A DNA stretch of 64,000 bases from Rugalucina vietnamica (lineage: Eukaryota; Mollusca; Bivalvia; Lucinida; Lucinidae): NCBI GenBank assembly GCA_964017185.1, contig OZ024869.1, positions 52,540,761-52,604,760 on the forward strand. Direction: 5' to 3'. Shown here piece after piece: positions 25,201-39,600 of this stretch. The position numbers were made by a program, and so were the translations under genes. The stretch's first letter is position 1. The number at the start of each line of letters is the position of its first letter. Under the pieces are notes generated by a model, which was given only the letters and a program-made list of their open reading frames with translations, did no database searches and was not told the DNA's origin.

Positions 25201-27620
25201 TATGTGATAGTTTGGAGAGTTTCATGTCAAATGACCTATCAGGAAAACATGTCCGTGCAATGAATATCCCCTTAAACCTCATTTTTATATAGTAAAACTG
25301 GGGTTTGCAGGGGTATACCTAATTTGCTTATTTTTGATCCAAAACATAGATTGTGGGTACTTGTTATTCCGAGGCAGTTCTAATGTGTACTCACGATCTA
25401 TGTTTTGAGCAAATATATTAAAAATATCAATTTTTTTCCAGTGAAATTTTCGATTTATACAGCTGAAAAAATTCTCTTTATATTTCAGAAGTTTTTGTAA
25501 TGTATGGCGCTGGGAATGTTCTAAAAATGAGCCGCGACGCGAGAAAACCGGTCTTCGGGGTTTCCGACCAGGTGCGACACAAATCGGTCTGTACAGTCAC
25601 AGGAGCAGGCTAGATACTTGAAATTTTGGCTATGAGTAGAAGAGGAATTATACTATCCGAGTAGCGAAAACAAAGGCGCTGATCAGCTTCGCGGTAACCG
25701 CGAAGCTGATCTGCGCCTTTGTTTTCGCCTAGGCAAAAATCCGGTTTTCTCACGATGCGGCTCAAATGTGATAGTTTGAAGAGTTTCAAGTCAAATGACC
25801 CTGCGGTTAAACTAAGGACCAAAATAGGGACTTTCAAGCTGAAGGCATTTTTCTGAAACTCTATTCGATGGATAGCTCTTATGGAAACTAATATAATTTG
25901 AATTCATTTGTTGTCAAATTTTATGCTCTGTAACATGCCTTAGACAAACTTGTATATTTTATGTAAAACCTGTTTTTTCTTGTTTTTAAATTATTATTGA
26001 TGTCTTATTCAATTTCATTTTAGATTGATTACAGAAGGAAATATTCTGTCCAGGAATTTGAAACAAAGGCAGACTAAAATCAAGCAGAGCATCTTGAAAT
26101 ATTTGCTTGATTTTCTTATTCAGTAAAATTTATTTTTTTTTCTACAACAGAATAATTTAATTTAATGTCACAAACATCTATATTTTCAGAGGTTGTCCGG
26201 TGAAAACAGTCCAACCAAGTCACCGACGGAGGACGTCCTAAATCCTCTACCGAAGTCCAGCTCCCAGAGTGCCTTGACCGACCAGCGTTCTGTGGAGCGG
26301 TCACAGGTATCAGACCGATCAGACCGATTCCGAAAGTCCCGCTCTGTTATGATTGAAAATCTTCATTTTCCTACTCCGCCTACTAATCCATCAGGACCGC
26401 CGCCTCCCAAGTCTGCCACTTTGCCGCCAAACTTTCAGAAAGAAGAAGTTGTAAGTGATTTTTATAGCTCAGGATTTTTTTTGGTCAGTTTTTCGTAATG
26501 ACCAGACATAGAAAAGCAAACTTCATTTTAGATCTAATATTCTTAAAAAAAAGTGCTTTACCGCCAGATCTGGAAACTTATGCTTAAAACATTTTTTTTA
26601 GTATTTTATAAATTGATTTTTTTTTGTTTGTGTTTGTCCCCCCACCCCCATTAGTCATAGGACTAGGCCAGCCCAGAAGCAGTCAGATCTTTGTATACCA
26701 TCTTTGTTAAACCTGCCTGCAAGAAGCACAACATCATGTTCTGCTAATATAGCTTCATATGCTTATGTTTGCTTATATAGCCAGAAAACTACTTTGAGAC
26801 AATAAATTGCTTCCCAGTGTACCAGCTTGTTGCAGAGAAAAACATTTATGTAACATTGATATGTCTGAATTTAAATACATGGTATGTACCAAATATTCCA
26901 TTCTTGAGAAGCATCAAAGTAATCAAAATTACAAACAAACAAAAATATGATAGTCAAAACAAGAGGCAGTAGTCCTGAGTACTTGCTTGTTGCTTTGTTT
27001 TGCAATATTCTTGAATTTTGGAGGGGTTCAGGGCTTTTATCACTTTTGTCTATATCACTGAACCTTGTTTGGTTTGATCTAAGATATTGAGTGTTTCAAT
27101 CTTTAAATACTCCAGTCCATCTGAGCTTGGTGAGGGAGCATGCCCTTGAAATTTTTGCGGCCCATGAAATTTATGTGTCCCATGAAATTTTTGCGGCCCA
27201 TGAAATTTATGTGGCCCATGAAATTTTTTGCAGCCCACGAAATTTGCAGCTTATGAATTGTTTGTACCACATTATGAGAAAGTCTACATTCGTAAAATGC
27301 AGATCATTTGCATGGTTACAGTGCAACTGATTAACCCCTTTTTCGCTAAACAGAGCTTTATGAATTTAAAATGCCATGTCCCTGGCTACCTCATGCTCTT
27401 TAGCATGGCTTGTGTCAGATACTTTACACAGATTTTCTCAGGACATAGCTTTATACTTACACTTTGCCTCTCTATTAATCTTTTAATTGCTTAAACTATA
27501 TCACTTTTCTTGTAAGCTCTTTGCTTCTTTGGTTTTGGCTTTCAAGCTTACAATAGCAGGGTTGGATGACTTTGCAACATTATGTCTTCATTTTTTTTGG
27601 TAATGACAAGTTTTGACATG

Positions 27621-27654
<34 letters not shown>

Positions 27655-30600
27655 TCATTTATTTTGAACTGCAAGAAACCACAGACAATAATAACATACA
27701 TACAATGTCTTATTATTCTAAGTTATACGAACGGAGCAAAGAAGAGCAGCAGAACACAGCGCGTCGGAGACGAGCTGCACCTACTCCTCATCTTTGCGCA
27801 GTTTGCCAACTTATAATGTGACACCAAAACAACTTACTCAAGAATAATTAGTCAGTCTACCAGAGCGTTGAATGAGATCATCCCCGGTTTGATCCCAGAC
27901 CCGCAACACCTTTATTAGTTTGATATTATTGAAAATAGCTTCTAGGGTTTTTAACAAACAAGAAGAAAAAAAAGGAAACAAGTATAGGAAGATCGGTCAG
28001 AACCGCTACTAACTTAATAGTTGACAGTGAATGGTTATAAATGGATGGGAAGGGCAAATTCGATTTGTATATAATTAGTCTTAAAAAGACGGATTAAACA
28101 ATGGTATATATTTTTGCCACTTGGTCCGGAACCCACAATAATTCTGAACGAGATTTGCCATGTATGCTTCTGTTTTATAGTGTGATGTTATTAATCTTAG
28201 AAAAGCGTTGAATGATGGCAGATTTCCTTCACTTTTAGCCCTAAAAATATGTTTTTTGCCCCAAAGTATAATTTTATTTAAAATTTCATCAAATTTCGAA
28301 TTTCCAAATAAGATGTCTGATGTATTTAATATTAGGTTTTCAAAATTGCAATTATCTTCCAATAATAATACCAATGTTTCCCAAAAATACTGTACATATT
28401 CACAGTCCCAAAACAGATGTTTAATTGTTTCCTTCTCTTCATTACAGAAGGAGCATTTATTATCACTTTTTATTTTCATATTACATAGGAGGTTATTAGT
28501 TCCCAGAATCCTATGGATTATTCTGAACTGAAACCATCTTAAATTTGTGTCTTTTATTGAAGCAAAAGGAAGTGTTAAAACTTTTCTCCAAGAAAAATTT
28601 GGTTCCAAATGTAATTCCATTCTCCATTTATCAAAGGTTATTGTAGGCATTTTAGCATTTATATAACACTGGTAAATATTTCTGCAGCCTTTTTTGTGTT
28701 TTAATATAATGTTTAGTGGTAAGGGCCGTATTGGGCCCATCTCCAATTCTGTTATTTCACGAATATTTAATGCATTGATATAGTTTCTCACACTGGCAAT
28801 CAAGCCATAGAATTCTAGAAAATTGGTTTGGACTGTATATATCCTTCTAAATTCTTCATATGATACTAATTGTCCGGTTGAACTCATCAAGTCTCGAATT
28901 GATAAAATACCATTTTCAATCCATGAATTATAAAAAACCGAGGTATCTCCGACCTTTATATTTTTATTACGCCATAACATAACGCCCATAAGGTCATTAA
29001 AATTCTGAGGGGTCACCAAATCTATGAAGGTTTTATACGTTCTTAGTATGTCATTCCAAAATTTATTGCTGACATTATTCAGTTTCCTTTCTGTTATAAA
29101 TTGACTCCCAAATGTAATACAATCTTTGATAACAGAATACCTATCTAGGGTACATGTAAAATATTTACTTTTTGTAGTTAACAGTCTGCGAAACCACGTG
29201 AGCCTTAGGGAATCAATGAAACTATCTAAGTCAATCATTTTGAGACCGCCTTTTTCATAATTTTGTATAATTATAGATCTTTTTACTTTATCGGGACCCC
29301 CATTCCATAAATAATTGTAAAACATATTTTGTATCTCTCTTATTAGCCTTGCGGATGGCTTTGGAAGGGAGATAATTAGGTGATTCATCTTTGATAAAGC
29401 TAGGCTTTTTATAACAGTTATCCTCCCAAGGGGGGTTAAGATTCTCTTTGACCAACTTAGAAATACTTTTTTCATTTCTTCTATTTTGGAAGAGTAATTT
29501 ATTTCAGTTATTTTATCTAAATCTTTAGGGAATTTTACTCCCAAGACCGTGAATTCAGAGTTATCCCAACATAAATTGTGTTCTTCACAAAACGTTACTT
29601 TAGAATTTTTTTCGGATCCAATCCATATCAACTTAGTTTTATCCATATTAATACAAAGGCCGGAGATATCTCCATATAGCTTTAAAACTTTCAAACAATT
29701 TTCTAATGACTTTTTACTGCCATCAAGTATTAAAGTTGTATCATCAGCGTATTGGGAAATAACAAATGATGTAGTCTCCATCTTTATACCTTTAATAGCT
29801 TTATTATTAGCTCACCTGAGCCGTCAGGCTCACAAGGTGAGCTTATAGTATACCCATGCTCCGTCGTCCGTCCGTCCGTCCGTCCGTCGTCCGTCCGTCG
29901 TCCGTCCGTCGTCCACCATTTTCAAAGATCTTCTCCTCTGAAACCGCTTGGCCAATCAAAGCCAAATTTTACATGAAGCATCTATGGGAAGGGGGAACCA
30001 ATGTGTATATAAATAATCCAGGTCACATGACCAAGATGGCCGCCATGCCCATATATGGTAAAAACCCTTCAAAAATCTTCTTCTCCGGAACCACTGGACC
30101 GATTTCAACCAAACTTGGCATGAAGCATTAATGGCTCAAGCACTACAATGTATATATAAATCATGACCCTATGATGACCTTGACCTATTTTACGGCAAGG
30201 TCAACATAGGTCGCGAATGCATTTGAATGGGAAAAATTGTTAAATTGTCATTTAAAGGAAAAATCTTGCAGAAAATGAGCAGTAGGACTGAATATTAATG
30301 ATTCTGAAAAAAATTGGGCACCAGGGGCATGCGCGGATCCAGAGGGGGGGACCGGGGGTCCGGACCCCCCCTGGAATTTGAAAATTTTACCTAAAAAAAA
30401 GGTAATTTAGGGATTTTTTGGGGGTTGGACCCCCCCTCGTCTGTGACCAAAAATTACCATTTTCGTTGGACCCCCTCTCATGAAAATTTCTGGATCCGCG
30501 CATGAGGGGCTCATCCGCCCCCACCCCGGGGCAATATACATGTATATCTCCATAATATTCAAACATCTTCTCCTCTGAAACCGCTTGGCCAATCAAAGCG

Positions 30601-33600
30601 AAATTTTATGTGAAGCATCAATAGGAAGGGGTAACAAATATGTATATAAAAAATCCAGGTCACATGACCAAGATGGCCGCCATGCCCATATATGGTAAAA
30701 ACCGTTCAAAAATCTTCTTCTCCAGAACCGGTTGACCGATTTCAACGAAACTTGGCAAGAAGCATCGATGGCTCAAGCACTACAATGTGTATATAAATCA
30801 TGACCCTGTGATGACCTTGACCTATTTTACGGGAAGGTCAACATAGGTCACCAATGCATTTGAATGGGGAAAACTTTTAAAATGTCATTTAAAGTGAAAG
30901 TCTTGCAGGAAATGGGCAGTAGGACTGGATATTAATGATTCTGAAAAAAATTGGACCCCAGGGGCTCATGTGCCCCCACCCCGGGGCAATATACATGTAT
31001 ATTTCCATAATATTCAAACGTCTTCTCCTCTGAAACCGCTTGGCCAAACAAAGCCAAATTTTAAGTGAAGCATCTATAGAATGGGGGAATCAATGTGTAT
31101 ATAAATAATCTAGGTCACATGACCAAGATGGCCGCCATGCCCATATATGGTAAAAACCCTTCAAAAATCATCTTCTCTGAAACCAATAGACTGATTTCAA
31201 GGAAACTTGGCGTGAGGCATCGATGGCTAAAGTACTCCAATGTATATATAAATCATGACCCTGTGATGACCTTGACCAAGTTTATGGCAAGGTCAACATG
31301 GGTTGCCTGTGCATCTGAATTGGGAAAACTGTTAAAATGTCATTTGAAGGAAAAAGCCAACAGGAAATTGGCAAATGGACAGAATATTGAAGATTCTGAA
31401 AAAAGAAAATGGCCCTGCACTGGAGTTAAATACCATAATATTCCAACATGTTTATTGGTATATGCAGCTGATCTCAGGTGAGCGTTTACAGGACCATTGG
31501 TCCTCTGGTTTCTTATTAGAGCAGCTAGTATTTCGGCACATAATATGAAAAGATAGGGTGAGAGGGGGTCTCCTTGTCTACAACCACGTTGAAGATAAAA
31601 CCACTCTGATAGGTGCCCATTGACAATTACACACGACTGTATGTTTTTGTAAAAGACATGAATCCATTGTTTAAAATCATTCCCAAAATTAAAGAAATCT
31701 AGAACGTCAAAAAGGAAGTCCCATGAGACAGTATCAAATGCCTTTTCGAAATCGATCAATAGAAGCATACCTGGTATTGCGTTTTTCTCTGCATATTCTA
31801 TAACGTCATACAAAAGTCTTATGTTTTCTCCGATAAAACAGAAATAAAACCGGTTTGATCTTCATTAATAATATAAGGTAAAACGCATTTTAGTCTTTCA
31901 GCAATACATGCAGATGCTAATTTGTATGAAGTATTCAACAATGATATAGGTCTCCAATTTTTCAAATATAACTTGTCCTTATTTCCCTTTGGTAGGCATG
32001 TAATAACTCCATATTTTAAAGAATCCGATAACTCCCCTTTAACAAAGCATTCATTAATCGCTCTCAGTAAAAAGGCTCCTATATCGTTCCAAAAGAATTT
32101 AAAAAATTCATAGGTATATCCATCAAAACCAGGGCTTGAATTATTTGAAGTTTTCTTAAGACAAAAAAGAAGCTCGGAGTAAGTAATGGGGCCCTCAAGC
32201 TTGTTTTTATTTGACTCACATAACCTTGGAATATCATAGTTGCCAAGAAGAGATTCTAAATCGGTAGCATTTCTATCTTTTATAGAATATAATTTCTTAT
32301 AAAACTGCATTGTTTCTTTTAAAATTTCCGATTGTTCACTTATTATTTCACCCTCCTTATTTTTCAAACTGTTCATACATTTACTCACGAAGTTCCTATT
32401 CTCTAGATTACAAAAATATTTTGTTACTTTTTCACCATCTGAAATCCACCTGGCTCTTGAGCGTATTTTAACTCCTTCCATTTTTTTATTCCTTATATCT
32501 TGGAGTTCATTTCTTTTTCTCTGTAATAATTCATGGTTAATATTGTTTGCCTTTTCTAATTTCTCTATTTCATCTAATAATTTGTTTTCATGATTTATTT
32601 CCATTTTCTTTTTATATGATGAGTAAGCTATGGTTTTTCCTCTAATTTCCATTAATAAAGTATCAAAAAATAATTGGTCGCTAATTGAGAAAAGTAGATG
32701 CTGAGCCGAAATTTTGACATGATATTGAATGTCTTATAGATACAGTAATGTATACCAAATCTTATTTAAATAATGCTTTCTTCTCATTATTTAAGAGAAC
32801 AGTGTGAATTTAAATAATAATCATTTCTAATCATTAGAAATAAACAAAAAACGCATAAAATTATCTTTTGTATCCATATGTATCATTGTACATATATGTA
32901 GATGTATGTGTATTTTGAAATTATCACATCTTCTATCTATTGGTGCAGCATGTAGCTTTTACTAATTCCTAGAGAAAGGGCAGTGGCATAGTAGTAGAGC
33001 AACTGACTTCGTATCGAGAGGTCTTTGATTCAAAGCCCACTAGGGTGCTGTGTTGAGTCCTAGACCAAGTAAAATTACTCCCTAAAGGAATGGTTAATAC
33101 CAAAGAAGCAGTGGCCCCATTCCGACATGACTGAAAAATTGTTGACAGGGATGTTCACCCATAACCTTATTCCTGGTTAATGTTAAAAATGATTCTTTAC
33201 AAATTGCAGGTAAAGCCTAGAGTTTTAAGCTATAGATTTCAGGATCCCTATCTTAAATCTTTTCGCTCTGTAGAGGTAAACTTCTGGGGTAGTGTTTTCT
33301 CTAAAAAAAAAATCATGCAAGGGGAAGATGGCCATTTTATCGTGGTATGTGAAAATTATCTTGTCTTGACCAGTTTGATTTTTGGCTCGCCTGCACGAAG
33401 TGCACAGAGCTATTGTTGTCACCTCGGTCATCCCCGTTTACGTTTAAGTGTACGTCCGCGTCACACTTTCGGTTAAAGTTTTTAAAATTGTTATATCTTG
33501 ATAGTCACTGACCAGAAATCATTCATATTTGGAACATTGCTGCATATGAGGGTCCTCTGTGATTTAGTGTGAAGGGACCCGTGGGGTCGTGCCTGGGGGC

Positions 33601-36600
33601 GGGGCTAGAGGTCAATATCTAGAACACCTTTGTACAATGCTCAGATGCTGTGTTAGTTTCTCATGAACTGTAAAGCCTAGAACTGTCAAACTTTACATAT
33701 GGCTTCTCCTCGATGTCCCGACTCGGCACCCACATTGACCTACTGACCTTGACCTATATTTCATGCTCCAGTGACTTTGTCATTTTTTAATCCAACCCTT
33801 AATATCTCATCAACTATAAAGCCCACAACCATCAAACCTTGCATATGGCTTCTCCTCGATGTCCCGACTTGGCACCCACATTGACCTACTGACCTTGACC
33901 TATATTTCATGCTCCAGTGACTTTGTCATTTTTTAAGCCAACCCTTAATATCTCATCAACTATAAAGCCTACAACCATCAAACCTTGCATATGGCTTCTC
34001 CTTGATGTTCCGACTTTGCACCCACATTGATCTAGTGACCTTGACCCATATTTTGTGCTCTAGTGACTTTGTCATTTTTGAAGCCAACTCTTAATATCTC
34101 ATCAACTATAAAGCCTACAACCATCAAACCTTGTATATGACTTCTCCTCGATGTCCCAACTCGGCACCTACATTCACCTAGTGACCTTGACCTATATTTT
34201 GTGCTCTAGTGACTTTGTCATTTTTGAAGCCAACCCTTAATATCTCATCAATTATAAAGCCTACAACCATCAAACCTTGCATATGGCTTCTCCTCGATGT
34301 CCCGACTTTGCACCCACATTGATCTAGTGACCTTGACCTATATTTCGTGCGCTAGTGTCTTTGTCATTTTTAAAGCCAACCCTTAATATCTCATCAACTA
34401 TAAAGCCTACAACCATCAAACCTTGCATATGGCTTCTCCTTGATGTCCCGACTTGGCACCCACATTGACCTACTGACCTTGACTTATATTTCACGCTCCA
34501 GTGACTTTGTGATCAATGTGTTCATTGTTAGCTTATTTATGCAAATAGCTCCCTATACAAAATACATCTACAGGCAAGGTCAAGGTCACGGGTCATAGAT
34601 TTTAACAAATTTAGTGGCAAAGCACAAGTCAGGCAAGCTACGCTGTCCTACGACAGTTCTTATTGAATAGATATAAGAAATAGACAAAATATACGAAAAA
34701 GAAATTATCATTCTGTAACTTTTGTTTCTTATGTTATTTGATACCCTGGTCAAGTAAAAATAATTTCACATGCCAATAGGTAGCATCAATTATAGCTGAA
34801 ATCATGGGTTTAGCAGAAATCATGGTTTACAAAACATTTTGTATTATAGAAGTATTCTCATGATTTTGCCTGATTTAATGGTTCCAGGTTTTATTTACTG
34901 TCATGATTGTTTCCCATTTTTTGTTTGTTTTATACGGTATGTGTACTTCGTTTAGGTTGGTGAAAATATGCATTTCAGTGTGTCTAATAAGGGGGCGCTT
35001 TTTAGGGATTTGGGAAGAATTGTCATTTATTTTCAGGGATTTGGGTGGCAAGCAGTTCTTTTGGGTTTTAAGGGAGCAGGGATCTGAGGAAAAACTTTTT
35101 TAGGGAGCTGGGCAGAAAGGCTGTTTTTCTTTCAGGGAGCAGGCAGCTAAGACCCCCACCACCCCCTCAGAATGTGGATCAAAAGGCGCTTATGCCTCAC
35201 TTAAAATTGTGAAAAACAGATGTACTTTGAATATTGGCTATTAAATGTAAATACTCTCTTTCTATTGACTTGAATTCAAAATTCATGAGGAAATATTCTT
35301 GATATTAAACACAAATTAGCATTATTTTTAAGTTGAAGCTTTCAAATAAGCATTGTTTCATTGAGGTTAAGAGTTTTAAAAGTAGCCTGATTTTATTTCA
35401 TATCAGCTTGTTGATAAAAAGAGACTCATAGCTATTTTGAAAATGTTAGACATTAATGAGCCGCCTTGTGGGAAAACCAACAATTTGGTTTCTGAACAGG
35501 TCTGACACAAATCAGGCTGTACAGTAACAGAAGCAGGCTAGAAGCTTGAAATTTCAGATTTAAGAAGAAGAGGAAGTGTACTATCCGTGTAGCAAAAACA
35601 AAGGCGCTGATCAGCTTCACAGTTACCACGAAGCTGATCTGCGCCTTTGTTTTCGCATATGCAGATTGTTGGTTTTCTCACAAGGTGGCTCATTTATTTG
35701 TCATTTCTTTATATCCGCATGTTCAGTATCAATTTTCGGGTTGAGATTTTCGTCAAGAAAATCAGCCTTCAAGTTTCGTACCAGAATTTACAATTACAGA
35801 AAATAGCCAGGTGCTTAAAATTTGGATTTAGGAAGTATAGGGAGTTGCAAAAAGCAAAGCTGCTGCCAATATGTGTCTATTTTTTTTTCCTCCCATATAA
35901 TGCTAATAGCAAGTTTACCCATGACATTGCTGAGGTTGGGTTGAAATTTAAAATGCTGTCAACTGATATGTATACAGGAAGATAGTTTACCATCAATGGT
36001 CATGAGTAATTTTGGTGACTGTTATACATACAAGTGAACTTAAAATTTATGTATTTTGTACTTGATTCTTGTCTTGAGAAAACCTGTCTTCAGAGGTTCT
36101 GACCTTCAAGGACACAAACCAGCATTCCCAACCATAGCATAGGGGTTCAATTTTTCCTGTATGTAATTTACGCGGAAAACTGTATATGTGTATATTCTTC
36201 TCAATATTTGACTAAGGCACTGATCATACTGCATTGATTTGTAGGCTGAAATACACTGGCTGACACATGCATTGTATTATGAGAAGACTAGCTTTTTGCA
36301 ATGTACCCCTACTTTGGGTATCTAAGTTTCTATTGTCCTTCTGCTTCAAGTTTTCGATGGTCTTCTGTATTTGCACACTGCATAGTAGTCAGTCCATAAC
36401 CCATGAAGACAGGCTTTCTTTATACTATAACACACACAGCTCATGGACTTTGCTTTGGTGTAGGCTTTATTTATGATGTTCATGATGCTGTAAGATTCTA
36501 TATTGTATATCATATCAATTTCATAATTGTATTTCATTGCACTGCTTTTTTAGGGGAGACAGTGTTGATATATGAGTCGCATGATGAGAAAACCAGATTT

Positions 36601-39600
36601 TTGCCTATGGGAAAACAAAGGTGCAGATCAGCTGTGCAGTAACTGCACAGCTGATCAACGCCTTTGTTTTTGCTTCACGTATACTACAATTCCTCTGTTA
36701 CGTATAACCAATATTTCAAGATTGTACCGGTAGTTCTTTTCTGTGACTGTACAGACCAGTTTGTGCCAGACCTGGTCGGAAACCCGGAAGAGAGGTTTTC
36801 TCGTGTCGCGACTCATATGGGTGCAACCATCAATTTGATGATGTATATGAATGCAACTATTATTGTGCATACAGGAACAGCATTTGTTCCTGGTGAAACT
36901 CACTGAATCTCTTATTTTTTCTATTTCTTCTCTTTAAACCCTTTATCTTTTCTATTTGTCACAACTTAGAATTGAGCCACTTCATGGGAAAACCAACAAT
37001 CTGCATAAGCGAAAACAAAGGCGCAGATCAGCTTCGTCGTAACCGCAAAGCTGATCACGCCTTTGTTTTCACTACACGGATAGTACACTTCCTCTTCTTC
37101 TTAAATCCGAAATTTCAAGCTTCTAGCCTGCTTCTGTGACTGCAGCCTGGATTGTGTCAGACCTGTTCGGAAACCACATTGTTGGTTTTCCCACGAGGTG
37201 GCTCAATTATTACTGCATTTAATCAGTGATGGTTTTGTACTAGGAAGTTTAAGGAAAGGCAAAATCAAAAAGTTAAAAGGAAATTAAATGAAGAAAAATC
37301 ATCATCAATTACAGAGCAAATACTTACATTTGAATTAGAGCTCATTATATAAGGATAAGCTGCCAAAATGTGCAAAAGTCACTTTTCATATGTTCAAACT
37401 TTAGCCCAAATTTAATGTTTAAATGTTTTTTATGTGCACCTTGTACACTTTACCAGAACCACATCATAATATTTCTCTTGGCCTCATTTTGTTCTAACAT
37501 CCCATGTTTATGCTGTTGCTGGTTATGAGCCTTGACATGAAAAACCAGACTTAAAGGTTGTATTGTCTACCATTTAAGTCTAAAACCAGTCTCACCTTGG
37601 GCTTTTAGCTAGATCGGTTGCGGATCTGATTAGTATTGAAGAAGATCCACGATTGATCCTAATGTTTCCTGTACATTTCTTTCAAAAACATTTGGTCAAG
37701 AAGTTATTTCTATGGCTATTCTGCCTCTTCTGATACAAGAAGGGCTTTTGTCAGTTGTTGGTAAAAGAGATATGCACTAAGTACTGGTAACATGCTTCTG
37801 GGAGCCTTGCCCAAGAACTGTGTTTATAGGAAAACTGACTTTCCCAACATGACCTTATCTGTTGACTGTGGGTGTAAAGCATTAACTCTAAAACATGATC
37901 TAATTGAGCTTTACAAATGGTGTAACAACCCTGCCAGCCAAGCCATGTTAATAACATGGCTTGGCTGGCAGGGTTGTTAAACCATGTAGGCATACACCAT
38001 TGCTGGATTTCTTATTTCAAGGCTTCATCACTGTAGCTGTCTTACTAATTCTACCATAAAGAAAGAATAAGTTTGACCCTGCTGCTTGACCTCACAGGAT
38101 GATTGTCTGTATAACCAAATTGCCACAATGTATCTAGTTGCTTTATTCATTTTCTAGTTTCATGTGAAAAATGTGGACATGTCTTACTTAAAATTATGCT
38201 TCATAATAAAAGCAGTGTGATCAACAAATGCATGTGAGCCACTGCATAAGAAACCCAACAAAATGCTTTGGCGAAAACAAAGGCGCAGATCAGCTTCGCG
38301 GTTACCGCGAAGCTGATCAGCGCCTTTGTTTTCGCTACACGGATAGTACAATCCTCTTCTACTTAAATACAAAATTTCAAGCCTCTAACCATCTTATGTG
38401 ACTGTACAGCCCAGTTTGTGTCGGACCTGATCGGAATTCAAATGGTTAGTTTTCTCATGCACAGGCTTATGTCTGTTAGCATAAACCAACCGGCAGGGTC
38501 AAACTTGCACTGTACTAACTGTAGCTTTTCAATAACCTGATGTATTTTCTAGTCTTTAGATGGGGTAGGGTCAAGGAGAGAGCAGCGACTTGACAACCCT
38601 CATCCTATCCCTCCTTTCTCACAGTCTTGTCAACTTAATGTAAGTCTTTCATCATCATCTTTGTCATTTTGGTCAGCATCAGCATCAACAATACCATCAT
38701 CATTGTTATCAACACTACCACTATCATCATCATCATCATTGTCATCCTCTTTGTCATAAGTATTGCAGCATTTTCAGCATCATCATTGTCTTCATCATCA
38801 GCAACTACATCATCATCATGATTATCAGCAGCACCTCCATTATGATTACCACCACCACCATCATCATCACTATCATCACCATTACCATCATCACCATTAT
38901 CTACATTGTCACCCCAACCACCATTATCATTATCACCACCATCATCATCATTGCCATCATCATCACCATCATCATCAACAATTTCACCATCATCATCATC
39001 ATTGTCATCATTGTTGCGCTGACCATTTGTGTGGTTTAGATTACATAACCAGTAAATGTTTTTCTCTTGAATTGAAGGACATCAAGAATGACACTTTTAC
39101 GGAGGAAGATGAATAAGCCGCGTCATGAGAAAACTGGATTTTTGCCTATGCGCAAACAAAAACGCAGATCAGCTTCGCAGTAACTGCGAAGCTGATAATC
39201 GCCTTTGTTTTCGCTACTCGGATAGTACAATCCCTTTTCTACTTGTATCCAAAATATCAAGCTTCTAGCCATCTTCTGAGACTGTACAGGCCGGTCTGTG
39301 TCAAACCTGGTTGGAAACCCTGAAGACCGTTTTTCTCTCGTCGTGGCTCATATTTGCCCTGACTGTTGCATCTGAATATTTATGGTAGTTTTGCAGCCCA
39401 TTATCATGTTACATAAGTCATGCTCATAAACTATCATTAAGGCAATTGAAATCATTGTAATTTAGCTGGTGAATAGGGAATACTTATGTGTAATCATACA
39501 TGGTGTAATGACATGCATAAATTTGCATGAATTAAATTATAGTTAGATTCTGTAGTAAATAAACTGACATGTAATGGTGATATATACCTATGAACGAAAT

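Larger units (their letters stand above)
27626..32711 (-). mobile_element. 5'-truncated L1-like LINE with target-site duplication
   Basis: Minus-strand LINE with a poly(A) tail seen as poly(T) at 27626-27653. TTTTGACATGATATT at 27611-27625 and 32712-32726 is an exact 15-bp target duplication. It holds reverse transcriptase and a C-terminal zinc-knuckle-like region but no endonuclease, so it is 5'-truncated. A tandem-repeat element (29809-31510) interrupts it. Confidence 0.9.

Noticed and set aside
27582-27821. Open frame with poly-Phe
   Set aside because: The poly(T) is the LINE poly(A) tail read on the other strand.
39078-39114. Possible extra exon (L-E-L-K-D-I-K-N)
   Set aside because: Exons 7 and 8 already join in phase; no donor follows and a stop occurs at once.
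38763-39116. His-rich 117-codon open frame
   Set aside because: Translation of the TCA/CAC microsatellite.
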